From Circinella minor (taxonomy: Eukaryota; Mucoromycota; Mucoromycetes; Mucorales; Lichtheimiaceae): a stretch of 64,000 nucleotides of DNA. A model generated the notes under the pieces. That model saw only the letters and a program-made list of their open reading frames with translations. It was not told the origin of the DNA and made no database searches. Made by a program: the position numbers and the translations under genes. Position 1 is the stretch's first letter, and each line of letters starts with the position of its first letter. Shown piece after piece: positions 35,274-48,003 of the stretch. Location: assembly GCA_016758965.1 (NCBI GenBank), contig JAEPRB010000079.1:1-64000 (forward strand). Reading direction: 5' to 3'.

Positions 35274-37874
35274 TTAAAAACGGTCGTTTGTAGCATAATA
35301 GTCTACTTGATGCAAGTTTTGTTGTCGTTGCCGTAATAATCGTCGTAATAAAGCTTCTTCTTCATATATTTCATGACGACTTAAACCATTGTATTGACGT
35401 TCTGCCAATGCTATAGCGTAGACACGTCCATAATCATGAACAGGACCATCTTGTTGACCGCGATACCAACCCAAAGAATATGCGGACCGAATCATACGTA
35501 AAGCAAACTCTTCACGTAATGACTTGCTTGCATTAATACGACCATAATCATGGGCAGCGTCGCGGATTGCTCTTTCGAGTGTTGTCAAGTTATTAGCACC
35601 AAATAAATAAGAGTTATAATACTCGCTACTAGTCACTGTTGGTACACGAGTCTCCTTATCACGTATAATATGAATATCTCGTACAGGTTCTGCTTCAGAC
35701 CATGTTGCTTCGGATGGTCGATCAATCAAGTATTCACCTAACCCACCGGCACCTGTAGAAATCACAGATGAGCCAAACCATAAGCCTTCTACTGCCATCA
35801 ATCCAAAGTTTTCAGTTAAACTAGGAACAAATACAAAATCGGCGGCACTACGACAAAAAATGGACCATCGACGTTGTTCTGCAGCAGTGGACATGATAAT
35901 TACATCATTGGGATATTTCTCTTGCAATGCCTCGACTTGTTCGAGTGGATAATCACCAGGTTGACCAATTACCACAAACTTCATACCGTACTTTACAAAT
36001 TGTTCTGCTGCATCAGCAAACAATCCAAGTCCCTTTTCATGTTGAAATTGACCAATATAAAGAACCAAAGGACGTTTTAAATCTTCCTCGTTAAGTAAGT
36101 TACGTCGTACAAGGAACCGTTTGGCCCGATCTTTAGATGTAGTCACATAATCATTCATGGCACCAGAAAGCGGCCAAACGGTTCGCACTTGGGGAATGTC
36201 GAGTGCCTTTGGATCATCCGATGCCTTCGATGCCAGCGATGGCTGCCTGCGGATCTTATCCAAAGAATATTCGGGAAACCCAATCTTACGTGATACAAGT
36301 CGTTGATCTTTAAATGGGTTTAATTGATTAAAATCAACGCCATTACTAATGCCAAAGAAACGACGCTCTTGTGCTTTATTGAGAACGCTTTCCATACCAA
36401 CTTCTTTAAGATATACTTCAAGACGACCTTCAACAAGATCCGATGCCATGGTACGACCGACTATTGTAACCACATTGGCATGATCCATGCCTAAACTTGA
36501 CATAAATACCCGCTGACCACGTGTATGAGGTTGTAATGCGGAATCATTCGGAATAGATTGTTCATCCATAAACTTATGTACATTGGCAAGCGAGTTGGTA
36601 TATTGAAGTTCTTCCTTATAATCGTGAATGGTGTAAATGACAGATGGTGGTTTAGGTCCGAGTTGATCCATTTGACGTTTATCATATAATGCTTTGGCAA
36701 TATAAGCTGTGGATGCGCCATGTAAATGAACAACGTCAACATGAGGTGCTAAACGAATAGGTGCAAACAAAGGTTCTTCATCTTTTGCAGTTGCCTGATG
36801 CGTCAAAAATGCAGTAGCAGCTTTGTTAAAGAATTGATCTTGCCATTCGCGAGGTAATCCAGGTGGATTATTGCTATATATCTGAAGTGCTTTTCTCGCA
36901 CGGAAGACTTGACTGAATGGACGCCTATTACCCGGACCAATCAAGTAAACTTGAACTCGTTCTGTACGAGGAATAGGTTTGACTGGTTCTGGGGGTGGGG
37001 CTACAGAAACAGAAGTATTGACACCATCGACGACTTGCCAGACGGTGATATTAGATGGTGGAGGTGGAGGATCAAATACATAATCCATTTTCCAAACTCG
37101 AAATTCAATTGGAATTTGTCGTTTCTTTTTATCTCGAACGTCAATCACCATATCTGTCAATTTTTCAATGTTATACTTGTTTTTCAGAAATGAATAATAA
37201 GGCATTACAATTCGTACGTCCTTGTCCCCCGTTTTTTGCTGTGCAGCAGCCAGAGCCGTAACAGTTACACCAATGCTACTCATCATGGCAGGCCCGAATT
37301 CTTTGGTTACATGATAAACAGTAGCACCATGTTGGGTATTAACTGGGATGCTAGTGTCGAGGTGCTTGTATGGAATGGCTGGGTATTGTTTCAGGGCTAA
37401 AAATAATACAACCACATTCTTATCGTTAAATCCCGACTTCAGAAACTCGTTTTTTTTTAAATTATAAAAATAACACATCCAAAAAAAAATACACAGATAA
37501 AAAAGATAAAAATAAAATGTAAAAGCGAAACGGGTAAAAGTAAATCATTGCTGAATTCTCTTCTTACCTATCCGTACTGCTGCCGGTTGACCACGCAGTA
37601 TCTTATAGCCAGTAATTAGAGCTACAAATTGTAAGGAACCAAAAACAAATATCAAGAGCATCAAATAATGCCACCAACGCCATTTTCGATCTTGACGACC
37701 AAAAAGTGTTGTTCCTGTACGTCCTGAAGAAAATCCAAGTGTTTGTTTCCATGACAACCGAGCTTTACTACTAGTTGTTATCGGCATGTTGAGTGCAGTA
37801 ATGGAGCCTCGACGATAAGCATTTGTTGGAAGATCGTAATATTTCGTTTCAACATTGTTAAGGGGAGGTGCCAT
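35274..37874 (-). CDS. Type II membrane GT5/starch-synthase-like glycosyltransferase
   Basis: Two exons, 37568-37874 and 35274-37396, give 809 aa. The N-terminal tail is cytosolic-looking and basic, then one membrane segment spans about residues 69-90 (YLMLLIFVFGSLQFVALITG), which predicts a Golgi/ER type II topology. The following region resembles the starch/glycogen synthase catalytic fold: VRIVMPYYSFLKN, HVDVVHLHGASTAYIAK, VIYTIHDYKEE, FFGISNGVDFNQLNP, PLVLYIGQFQHEKGL and SLTENFGLMAVEGLWFG. The canonical KTGGL ADP-glucose motif near the start of the domain is not conserved (FGPAMMSSIGVTVT instead), so donor and activity may differ or be lost. A Pro-rich insert occurs near residues 200-230. 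It may take part in glucan or cell-wall glycan synthesis, but the family assignment rests on motifs only. Confidence 0.82.
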
Positions 37875-40426
37875 TGCATTCAGTACAAAGGATGGTAGAT
37901 TTTAAAAATAAAGGAAAGGACGTTTTACGGAAAAGAGAAAGGAATGGAGAAAAAAGAGAGAAAAAGAAACGAGAGTGAGAGAGCGAGAGCGAGAGTGAGA
38001 GAAAGTTAGAGAGTTATCGGGTGGTGTGGAACCGTGGCACCGAATCTATCAAAAAGAGTGTGAAAAATAAAAAGGTAAAGGGGAGGGAAAAGAAAAGAAA
38101 AAAAAGAGTGGAGGATGTAATATTTGAACTAAAAAAATGTGTAAACATGCGGGACAAAAAAAAATAAGCTCTAAAAAGCGGGTCTTGTTATTTTTACTAG
38201 ATTTGGTGCTAAATATACAAGAGTGGCGCATACAGAGATCTACACTCAGTTCACTTAAGGCATTTAAGCACGAGTATATCCTCCTTTCAATTCACCTGCA
38301 CCACATTGATGGAACCAGACCTAACAACCCGTTTCGCCCAAGGAGAAAATAATGAAATGAAATTTATATTAGATCTTGCCTAAATAGCATAAGTGTAAAA
38401 TCGAGTGTTCTCCGATCCATAAAAATCGGTTACCTACAAAGAAATTTGGAGAAGAGTGAAATTATCCTCTCTATACGTGGCAAAGAAGGATAAAAGTGGT
38501 TTGGCACACCATTACATTTTCATAAAAAAATAACCTTCCTTTCCGATCATGAAACTCTGTTTTTTCCGGTGCGTTTTACTATATTATTTCTTTTCTGATT
38601 AAATAAAATGATTATAAGATTTCCGTTACAATATTCTTGCCAAGCCTTGGAAAGGCGAACATAATATATTATTAAGAGCATCATGTGGTTCTTATTGAAG
38701 ATACACAAGCTTATCTTATAATAAATATTAGCTTCTGCGAAACCATCCAAATTTTACAGAAAAAGCTCCACTTTTTCTTTGTTTTATATTTGGTTGTCCA
38801 CTTGATACCGATACTCAAGATCAATTTATGACAGTAATAGAAAAGAATGACTAAGGAGGAATAAATATAGGTTTTCTTTTTATCTCTCATATGTTTGTTT
38901 TATTGATTCCACTGGCTTATTTTTTGGCCGAAACAAAGTATATTCATATTAATATCTCTCTTTATAACACTTTTTTTAAAGTGGGTTTACTGTTCCTGTG
39001 GCTGGTGGTACACTACTAAAGTTTCAGATCTTGTACTTTTATGGAAATTAATGATTATTAGAAATTTATAGATTTTGAAAAAAAAGTTAAAATGACTAAA
39101 TTAATGCGATTATATTACAGTACTGAGAAATTTTTTATAAAAATATAAAAGTAATCAATAGCTATATTTTTTCAACAACAACGAAATTAAGTTGTTATGG
39201 TATCACTTTTTTTCTTTTGGCCATTGATGATGGCGATCATTTGAGCAAAGCCTCATTCGGCCCGCATTCAAAAAAAACAGTTTAAGAAAAACTTGTAATG
39301 TTTGTTTATTTGATCTTAATAAAAATAAGTCCTAGAATAAACCATTAACATGAATGCAGTTTACTTCAATATGTTATAATAATAAGTATTTTTGTCATTG
39401 ACTACCACATACATATATGATCAATCTTAGTACATGTGGACTTCTTATCTATAATAGTGCTTCATTTTGAAGATAAATGACTAGTTTGTTATTATGTTAT
39501 GGTATTATCAACTACCAAATGTTCTGGCCAACTGCCCGATTTGGATGTGGCGGCTGCACCATGTTTTGAAATTAGCTTAAAAAGATCATTGTTGAATATC
39601 TAGTAATCATCATATATAAGAAACTTTCCGAGTAGCGATACTGGTGGGGGGTTTACAAAATGTTTCACCAGAGAATTATTGCTTTGAAATTTAATCACTA
39701 ATCTTAGATATTTTTTTAAAAAAATAAGCCAGTTGTATGTAATTAGTATTTTTTTCATCCTCTGCACATAATAAAACCATGTTACATTAACGTTTATGAG
39801 AAAAGTATTGTAGAACTTCCAGTGTTACTAATCAAACAGAAAATACACATTGAAAAATAGATAATAGTACATGAATTTGGAACATATATATAAAAACTAT
39901 GTGTTATACATATGCTAGAATATCGCACCGCTCTTATTTTTGTACAATCTTCAATTTACGTACCGAAAATATATAAAAAGGATATGCGAATAAATAATAC
40001 AGGAGCACCAATAATAAACATAACATGAATATATAGAATTTGATTAGAAAGTTATGTGCATTTCATATGACAGGATTACCGCTACTTTTATTTAGTGTGA
40101 TAAATCCTCATTCATGGATTTGGTGAATAGAACAAGAACGGCTGTCAATGTTTAGTGGTCTTTTATTTAATTTTATTAAATATACATAAATATGTTAAAT
40201 AACTGTATGTATAATTATGTGGAAGAACGTATGTCTACTACGCTCAACGTGTTTTTTTAGACGTCAGTCTCGGTTGTAATATTATTGTTTTCTGTATGTA
40301 AAACCTGTTATGACAGGTATTTGTCCAAAAAAAAAAATCATGTCATTACATTGCATAAATGAACACGAAAGGAAAGATCTAATAACCTTACCTGTTACAT
40401 ATGACATGTTGATTTTCTATATGTAG
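37875..40426. other. Intergenic: GT5-like gene promoter and AT-rich DNA
   Basis: About 2.5 kb. Near the gene are GAGAGA-type purine repeats (37960-38010). Protein-like scraps on + at about 38270-38520 (MEPDLTTRFAQGENNEM; VTYKEIWRRVKLSSLYV) are in different frames and look decayed. A GC-richer patch sits at 39525-39560. No RNA gene was seen. Confidence 0.4.
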
Positions 40427-40522
40427 GTACCCAATGATCCTAATACTTGTGCTTCAATGTTAAGACCTGTTTTAGTTGCTGAAGCGGGATTACGTAAAAG
40501 ATATCCAGGCGATTTCGAATAA
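40427..40522 (+). pseudogene. Orphan terminal exon (32 codons), unidentified
   Basis: After a good acceptor (TTTTCTATATGTAG, ending at 40426) an open frame runs to TAA at 40520-40522. It begins VPNDPNTCASMLRPVL and ends LRKRYPGDFE, which reads like the C-terminus of a folded enzyme. No matching upstream exon was found on the + strand in the preceding kilobases, so this may be a stranded exon of a lost gene. The family is not recognised. Confidence 0.35.
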
Positions 40523-40624
40523 CATCATAACTTTTAAATAACAACAAGTATACAACATGAACATGACTTCAAGTAATCATATAACAAAGCCTTATTGTTC
40601 TTATTCTGCTACTATTATTACTAA

Positions 40625-43600
40625 TTATACAATACGAGGTAATACAGAAAACGGTTCAATAGGCTGTGTTTTTTCTAATTCTAATGCATATAATAAGCAA
40701 TCTTTAGCGCGTTCAATACGTCCCGTTTTACGATATACTTCACCAAGATGGAACCTAATTTTATCATAACATGAGAATGATATACCAGACGAAAATTTAT
40801 TGCGTAATTAGTTACATAAAACAAATAAAAAAAAAAACTCACCATGCTAACGCGTAATTCCACCCATTGCCTCTGGTAACAAGTTCCAAAATCCCTTCTG
40901 CCACTTCAAGAATCCCTTGTTCCTGATAAGCTCTAGCCAACCATACGCGACATTCTACATCGTTGTTCTCACAAACCAACCCCTTTTGAAACGCCGTAAT
41001 TGCCCAATCAATTCTGTTTTGTGATAATCGTATCCTTCCTAACATACACCATAATTTGGCATTGGTAGTCCAATCTATATTTTCAGCCTCTTCTACTGCT
41101 TTGAGTGCTTCATCCATCCTTCCCATATTTAAAAAGAAACTTGCTGACAATAACCAAAGGTTACACAATATGCGCGTAGATCTTTTTAGGCGTAACCTGG
41201 AACGTGCTGTAACTTGCGTGGAAGCGGAGCTTGTAGAACCTGGTTGATTTAATGAATGTGTGGAGTTAAAAGATCGTAAACTTTGTAATGAGGTTACCGA
41301 TGCCTGCATCGGATAACTTGCACGTGCTATAAAATAAAAAAGTATATTTATATCAGCATGAAAAAAATATTAACCATTTTTTATAAATAGTCCAAAAAAG
41401 GCAATATTTACCTCCATTACTACTGAAAAGCGAATCTTTACTTTCACGGCTTACATTATCTTCATTCGTTGCTATTGATGATGATAACCCCTCCTTTGAA
41501 CTCTTGTATTTTCGCATAGATCGCCCACGGAAAAGATGAAGTGATGGATGTAATCGACGATGATGTTGAGTTGAAGGTATTGGTTCTGTTCGAATACTAT
41601 CTGTTTTACTTTCAATATTTCGTAAATCTCCCATTCTTCTAATGGAGTTCAAGCTGCCATTTTGACGAGCTGACGAATGTGTCAAAGAAGTATTACCATT
41701 TGACTTTAATTGTTGTTGCTTCTCATTATTATTAAAATCAGCTTCTGATGATGATGATGATGATGATGGTACGGCCTCGCTTAGGTTACCAAGAGATCCA
41801 GATATCACCATTCGATTCCTCTCACCATTGCCTTCATTATATAAACTACCATATTGTATATCAAGATCATCCGGTACTGCAATCAAATTATACGAAGCGA
41901 ACACATTTTTCTGGGATTCAAGTGCATCTAATGGTCCTTTGGTGCTATTTATTAACATGGACAATGTTGTTTCCAATGAAACATATTGTAAAAGATCATC
42001 AAACCCTGGTTGTGTTCCAAGTTCCATAGTACTTAATTCCTCATTATTTTCATGATGATAATCTGCAATAATATCTTGCACTTTTTTTAATGCCGTTTTA
42101 CAGGTTTTCAAAGCTTGTTGCATATCACCTTGAGCTGGACATGTGCACAATAAAACTAATAAATGCCATGAAGGAATATGTTTTGGATTTAATTGCAATG
42201 CCTTCGTTGTTGCATGAATAGCTTGTCGTATATCCCTTGTTTCTCCTCGTTGTAACGCAAGCTGGTAATAAGTTTCCCATGAAGATCCATTTATTTTTAA
42301 TGATTCCTCCAAATATTCTAAAGCCTTGCCGTGATATTCCGGTCGCATGCTGGGATCCATTGCTAACAAAATTATATAGTTACACCAAGAATTTTTGTTT
42401 TAGAATTAGAGTGTTACACTGTATGTCATGCTGAATATAAAGTCATCTTGTGTGAATGAATGGCAAAAAGTAAAATGAGCCCTTACTTTGTGTTGCTAAG
42501 AGACCATAGGCTGTACCAGCTGCTCGATAAACACGTGTTCCAAACAGCATACATTGTTCTTCCTTTTTTTGTTGCTGACCATTCAATAATTCCATATCAA
42601 ACACGTTTTTTGCTATCTCCGCTATTTCCACAGCTTCGGCACCACGTTCCAATTCTTCACAAAGCATTTTAACAGCAGACAATAAAACATCCAAAACGTC
42701 TTCTGTTGACTCTTTCTCTGCACTTCTTTTTGACGCAATTGACTTCCCAGACTCGAAATGTCCATCATCTTTCATTTGTCCACGATCCTTTATCATTTGT
42801 CGAATATCTTGTGTTTTAATCAATGGTACAGGAATATTATTTCCTTCTGCATCGGTTGCTAATGCTTCTCCATGGAATCGAGATTCATCACGTTTTTGGG
42901 ATGTTAAACCAACAAGATAGAGATAGGAAGTAAACGCATAATGTGCTTCTTTGTATTCCCCAATTTTGATTTGTGTACGGAATTGGTGTCGCATAATACG
43001 AGGTGAGTTGAATGCTCTTTGAGTGGCACGACTCAGTGACTATTATGAATAATCATTAACATAGCTAGGAACCAGATACTAACATTTCTACTAATAAAAA
43101 AACCTCCAAGAGAAAACTCACCTCAGCGAAGACACGCAAATCGCATATTGGCCAGGATACCAAATCCATCAATTCTCCTAATTGATCCGCATAGTCAAGC
43201 ACTATCGGATTTATTTGATCAGCTCGTGGGAACGATGCAGCTGCATAAACCATAGTCTCATAAATAGCTCGGAGATGAGTTGCTTCCATCATAAACATAG
43301 CCTGATCGGAACTGTATATATGTATATATTTTTGCATAAAATATGAAATGGATTGATTTAGGGTTCGGTTGTCATATTTTTTGTTTCTTTATTTTTTTTT
43401 TACTAATCCGACAATCAAACACATTACCTTTCCTTTTCAGGATAACAATAATTACCATGGCGATATGCTTCTGATAAATATCTTAACGACTGTTGAGTGA
43501 TTTTCAATCGTTTTTCAAGTCTCCATAATGTAGATTGATTTGCTGTTACTCGCTGATATCCGCGTAAAATTTCTAATGTCGATGCGACATTATTGGTACT

Positions 43601-44588
43601 ATGTAACAAAATATACACACATTATTATTAGGTCATCCAAAATGAGCATAATATATAAGCTGGACATAAATATAATATAGAGAACTATAGATTTACTCAT
43701 TTTTCAACGCTAAAATCGAGCCTCGATAAAGACCTTCTTCTGCCCATGCTGTAAACACACGATCCTTAGATCCCGTTACATTTTTTACTGCAGAAACTAT
43801 TCCTCTGTAGCTTTCTAATGCTAAAGGTATATTACCTCCTAAGTCAAGACTAATTGCTAAATAAACATCGTGTAAATAAAATAGCGAAAGTAATAGATAT
43901 ATTTTTCCTTTCAATCAAACCCTTTTTCACTCTCTCATAAATTTACCTTTAATAACTCGTGCTTGAAGGAACAATACTGAACGATAACCTGATGTGACAT
44001 CTTGCTTTGAAAAGGATAGTTGCTGTATTATATCAACTGCCTTTGTATATTCGCCGCATTCAAAAAATGAACGTGCGAGTATAATCTTTGCAAACTAACA
44101 GTATCATCTATTATTAATTATCTCTTCATTTCTTCGTATCCTACGTATTTTACAAAAATATACCTCTTTTTCGTTTGTTGCTGAATTTTCATTCATTTGT
44201 ATTACTGATTCCAATTGAAGTTGAAGTGATTTCACTTGTTTGGGGTCAAGTCGAGGAGGTAGGTCTGGTTGCACCTCATTATTAATATCGCGTCGTCGTT
44301 GTTGCTGTTGTGAATTACTTTTACGGACATTAATGGATAACTGCGATAGTGATGCTTCTGCTGAAATTGTCTGTGCTAAAACTGCATAATAACAAAAATA
44401 ACAACACCCAAAAAATAAATATAAACTGTATAGTATGCTTGCTGCCAGGAAAGACAAAAAAACTTACTTTCGCCTTTTGGATTATGCTTTTTATAACGTC
44501 GAGCTAATTCTGGAATGAGGTTCCAATTCCCTTTACAACGTGCATCCTCTATTTCTTTTGAAATTTGAACAACTTTTGAGGCTGTCAT
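40625..44588 (-). CDS. TTC7: TTC7/Ypp1 TPR scaffold of the PI4-kinase complex
   Basis: Ten exons give 1041 aa: 44468-44588, 44164-44381, 43947-44094, 43697-43856, 43428-43598, 43122-43311, 42487-43039, 41412-42362, 40843-41326 and 40625-40754. All junctions hold frame. Features are an N-terminal helical part (ARCKGNWNLIPELARRYKKH), TPR-like helices (ALEYLEESLKINGSSWETYYQLALQRG, with ALQLNPKHIPSWHLL), a long disordered Ser/Gln insert around the 41.4-42.0 kb exon, and a conserved TPR end (FHLGEVYRKTGRIERAKDC ... PIEPFSVLPRIV). In the family TTC7/Ypp1 bridges membrane-anchored Efr3 and PI4KIII-alpha/Stt4 at the plasma membrane, supporting PI4P synthesis. No other complex member lies in the window. 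Confidence 0.93.
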
Positions 44589-45206
44589 TGAGGGGAGGGA
44601 AGTTTTTTTTTAATTGGTTTAACAGAAAAGAGAAAGAGAAGGGAGAAAAACTCAAATGTTTTGCGGGACCTGCTATAATAACAAAATAACCGACTCCATT
44701 GTGTGCAATCATTAACTGAGTTTCGGCTTTCGGCTTCTTTGTTTCCGTAAGCTGGGTGATACTTTTTTAATTATGTCATAACAACAAGACATCAATAATA
44801 GTAATTATAATAGTACTTGACAACATTTACAAAAATGCTTTTCCATATTACTGTTATGCTAAGTTAACCAATATAGCTTTAAAACAAGTTACTGAATAAT
44901 CTGAAGTAAGATGGTGTTGATCATGTTATTTGGTATCTATTTATAATCCTGACCCCTAGTTTTTTCTCTCTCTCTTTGTTTTGATAGAAAATTCCATTAC
45001 TTAATATAATGAGTAATTATTAGCCCCTAATCTTCTTTTTAATTTATATTATATTTACACAAACAGCGAATTATATCATTCCTTCATGTAATTATATTTA
45101 GTTACTATAAAAAGATACATGTTTTTTGTATATAACTTGTGTAGAGAACAAGAAAGAATTCTAGTAATTATTATTATGTATTATTATGATTATTATTATT
45201 GATATT
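44589..45206. other. Intergenic: TTC7 promoter and SDHA 3' region
   Basis: 618 bases, AT-rich, with a purine-rich patch (44630-44650) upstream of TTC7 and ATT repeats near 45170-45200. No additional gene was recognised. Confidence 0.45.
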
Positions 45207-47648
45207 TCAATAAACTCTAGCAACAGGAGGAACTGATTTACATTCATTTTCATTCAATGTTGAATCTACTACTCTTCTATATTTGAGAGTTACTTTACCA
45301 GTTTCTTGATTTTGCCATGATAACGTATGCTTCATCCAGTTCTGAAATTTAAAGAGTACATTTAATGTAAGTCTATTATCATACAAAACATATTAAATTT
45401 GATGTATTTCTATACATACCTTATCATCACGCTCAGGATAATCTTCTCTTGCATGAGCACCACGCGATTCTTTACGAGCAGCAGCGCCATACATAGTTTG
45501 AGCAGCACAAGTCAACGCATTTTGCAATTCCAAAGTCTCCGTAAGGTCCGTATTCCAAATCATGCCTCTATCTGACAATGCAACATCTTGAAGATCTTTC
45601 CACACTTGATCAATTTTTTTACAACCTTCATCTAACGACGACTGTGTTCTAAAAACAGCGGCATCGGATTGCATTACTTTTTGCATACGCAATCGAATAT
45701 CGGCTGTTCTATTCGATCCGGCCGCGGTACGTGTCTTATCCATATTTTCAATTGAATTTAGGCCTGCATCCGATGCAAATGGCGAAAGCGGCTCTCCAGG
45801 TGAAAGGTTGTCTGCTATATGATGAGCCACAGCACGCCCAAAAACAACAATATCCAGTAATGAGTTGGCACCAAGACGGTTAGCACCATGGACAGAAACA
45901 CAAGCAGCTTCTCCTGCAGCATATAATCCTGGAACGACTTGATCGTTTCCTTCTTTGTCAATTGTCAATACTTCGCCCGTATATTTGGTGGGAATTCCAC
46001 CCATATTATAATGCACTGTAGGAATAACTGGAATAGGTTCACGAATTACATCTACACCACAGAAAATACCGGCCGTTTCAACAATACCAGGTAAGCGTTC
46101 TCGGATCAATTCTTCAGGCAAATGATGGAGCTGTAAATAAACATGATCCTTTTCAGGGCCTACACCACGACCTTCTCTTACTTCCATACTCATGGCACGA
46201 GATACCACATCACGTGAGGCCAAATCTTTAGCCGTAGGTGCGTAACGTTCCATGAATCGTTCCCCAGCAGAATTGATCAATATACCACCTTCACCGCGAC
46301 ATCCTTCAGTAATTAAACAGCCAGCGCCATAAATACCCGTAGGATGAAATTGAACAAATTCAGAGTCTTGAAGTGGAATACCAGCGCGTGCTGCCATAGC
46401 ATTACCATCACCAGTACAAGTGTGTGCGGATGTGGATGAAAAATAAGAGCGACCGTAACCACCGGTGGCCAGCACAGTCTTATGTGATCGAAAGCGATGC
46501 AACGTACCATCTTCCATATTGAGCGCAATTACACCTTTACACTTACCATCTTCCATAATGAGGTCCAAAGCAAAATATTCGATAAAATAGTTAGTGTTGT
46601 GGCGCAATGATTCACCATAAAGTGTATGAAGTAAAGCATGTCCCGTTCGATCAGCAACAGCTGCACAACGATAAGCTTGACCACCTTAATAACAAAATTA
46701 TCAAGTAATTTTGGTGGATAAGAAGATTAATACACATATATATATATATGTTTGTTCTGCGAAAAAAAAAGAGTTGATGTACGAAAATTTACCTTTGCCA
46801 TATTTTAAGCTTTGACCACCTAAAGCACGTTGATAAATTTTACCTTCAGAGTTTCGTGAGAATGGCATTCCATAATTCTCAAGTTCTATTACAGCTCCAG
46901 GTGCTTCACGACACATGTAATGGATAGCATCTTGATCACCAAGCCAGTCAGAACCTTTCACTGTATCATACATATGCCATCTCCAGTCATCTTCCGTCAT
47001 ATTACCCAATGCAGCATTGATTCCACCCTAAAAAAAATGCATAATAAGTATATCTACACATTTTCCCAAGCACGATAGTAAAAGCTTATTATTTTGTTTA
47101 TTAACCTGGGCTGCAACTGTATGTGATCTTGTAGGGAAAAGTTTTGTAATACAAGCAGTATTAAATCCTGCTTCTGCTAATCCAAATGCAGCCCGCATAC
47201 CAGCACCTCCGGCACCTACTACTACAGCATCATAAACATGGTCAATAATTGGATATTTGCTAGAAATGGGACCCTATACAATTTGATATCAAGTAGTTAG
47301 CTTTTTTGTTATTATTTTCTGTTCTCATTGCTTGTAATCAATAATCGTACTATATACTTAATTTTTTATTACCGAGACTGTAGTTCCACGCAGCGGTTCA
47401 TTGGCTATAACTTGACTACTCGATTTGGAAGAATGAAAAGCACGACAACTATTCCCTGATATAATAATGAAGCGTGTTATTAATGAATTTCTTCCCTTCA
47501 AAAGCAAACAAAAAAAAAGTTCTATATATAAATAAGGAGAGAGAGATTTAAAAAAAGAGAAAGAATTACGTTTTACGAAGGAGTGCAGGCTTCTGGCGAC
47601 TGTAGATGTTCCAATCTGTAATGATTTATTATGCGATAAACGTAACAT
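45207..47648 (-). CDS. SDH1: Succinate dehydrogenase flavoprotein subunit, mitochondrial
   Basis: Six exons give 654 aa: 47570-47648, 47373-47455, 47106-47273, 46793-47027, 45420-46684 and 45207-45341. It oxidises succinate to fumarate in the TCA cycle and complex II at the inner mitochondrial membrane. The first 35 residues form an Arg/Ser-rich presequence ([11 protein letters not shown] ... [12 protein letters not shown]). Then come the FAD Rossmann motif [14 protein letters not shown], the covalent-FAD block [10 protein letters not shown] (His about 105), the active-site stretch [42 protein letters not shown] and the C-terminal RRVVDSTL. Length matches the family. The first donor is the second GT (GTAATT) after 47570; the earlier GT would break frame. 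Confidence 0.96.
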
Positions 47649-48003
47649 GGCAACAAGAGGAATTGATGATGATATTGGTGCTGTATTTTTTTTTTTTTTT
47701 TTGTGATAGATACAACAAAAATATAAGAAAAAAGAGTGGGGAATATGTTCTGTAAAGAGTTTTTTAGCTTTTATTTTTAAGAAAAAAAAAGATCCAGTTT
47801 ATATACAAGTACTGCATCAAAAAAGAATATATTGTTACACAGGAAAATTTATGGCATCTGACAAAAACTGGAAACTTATTTTTATGCAACTTGTTATTTC
47901 TTCTTAAACACAAATTCCATTCATATAAAACTACTTGTAAAAAAATTTATAAGCTACTATAATAGACTACTCTTTTTTTATATTTATTAGAGTAATAAAG
48001 TAG
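47649..48003. promoter_or_regulatory. Promoter region of SDHA
   Basis: 355 bases upstream of the SDHA start, with a T-run at 47684-47702 and AT-rich DNA. No specific sites are claimed. Confidence 0.4.

Noticed and set aside
41748..42055. Plus-strand frames inside the TTC7 gene
   Set aside because: They oppose the well-supported TTC7 coding exon and consist of repeat-derived Met runs.
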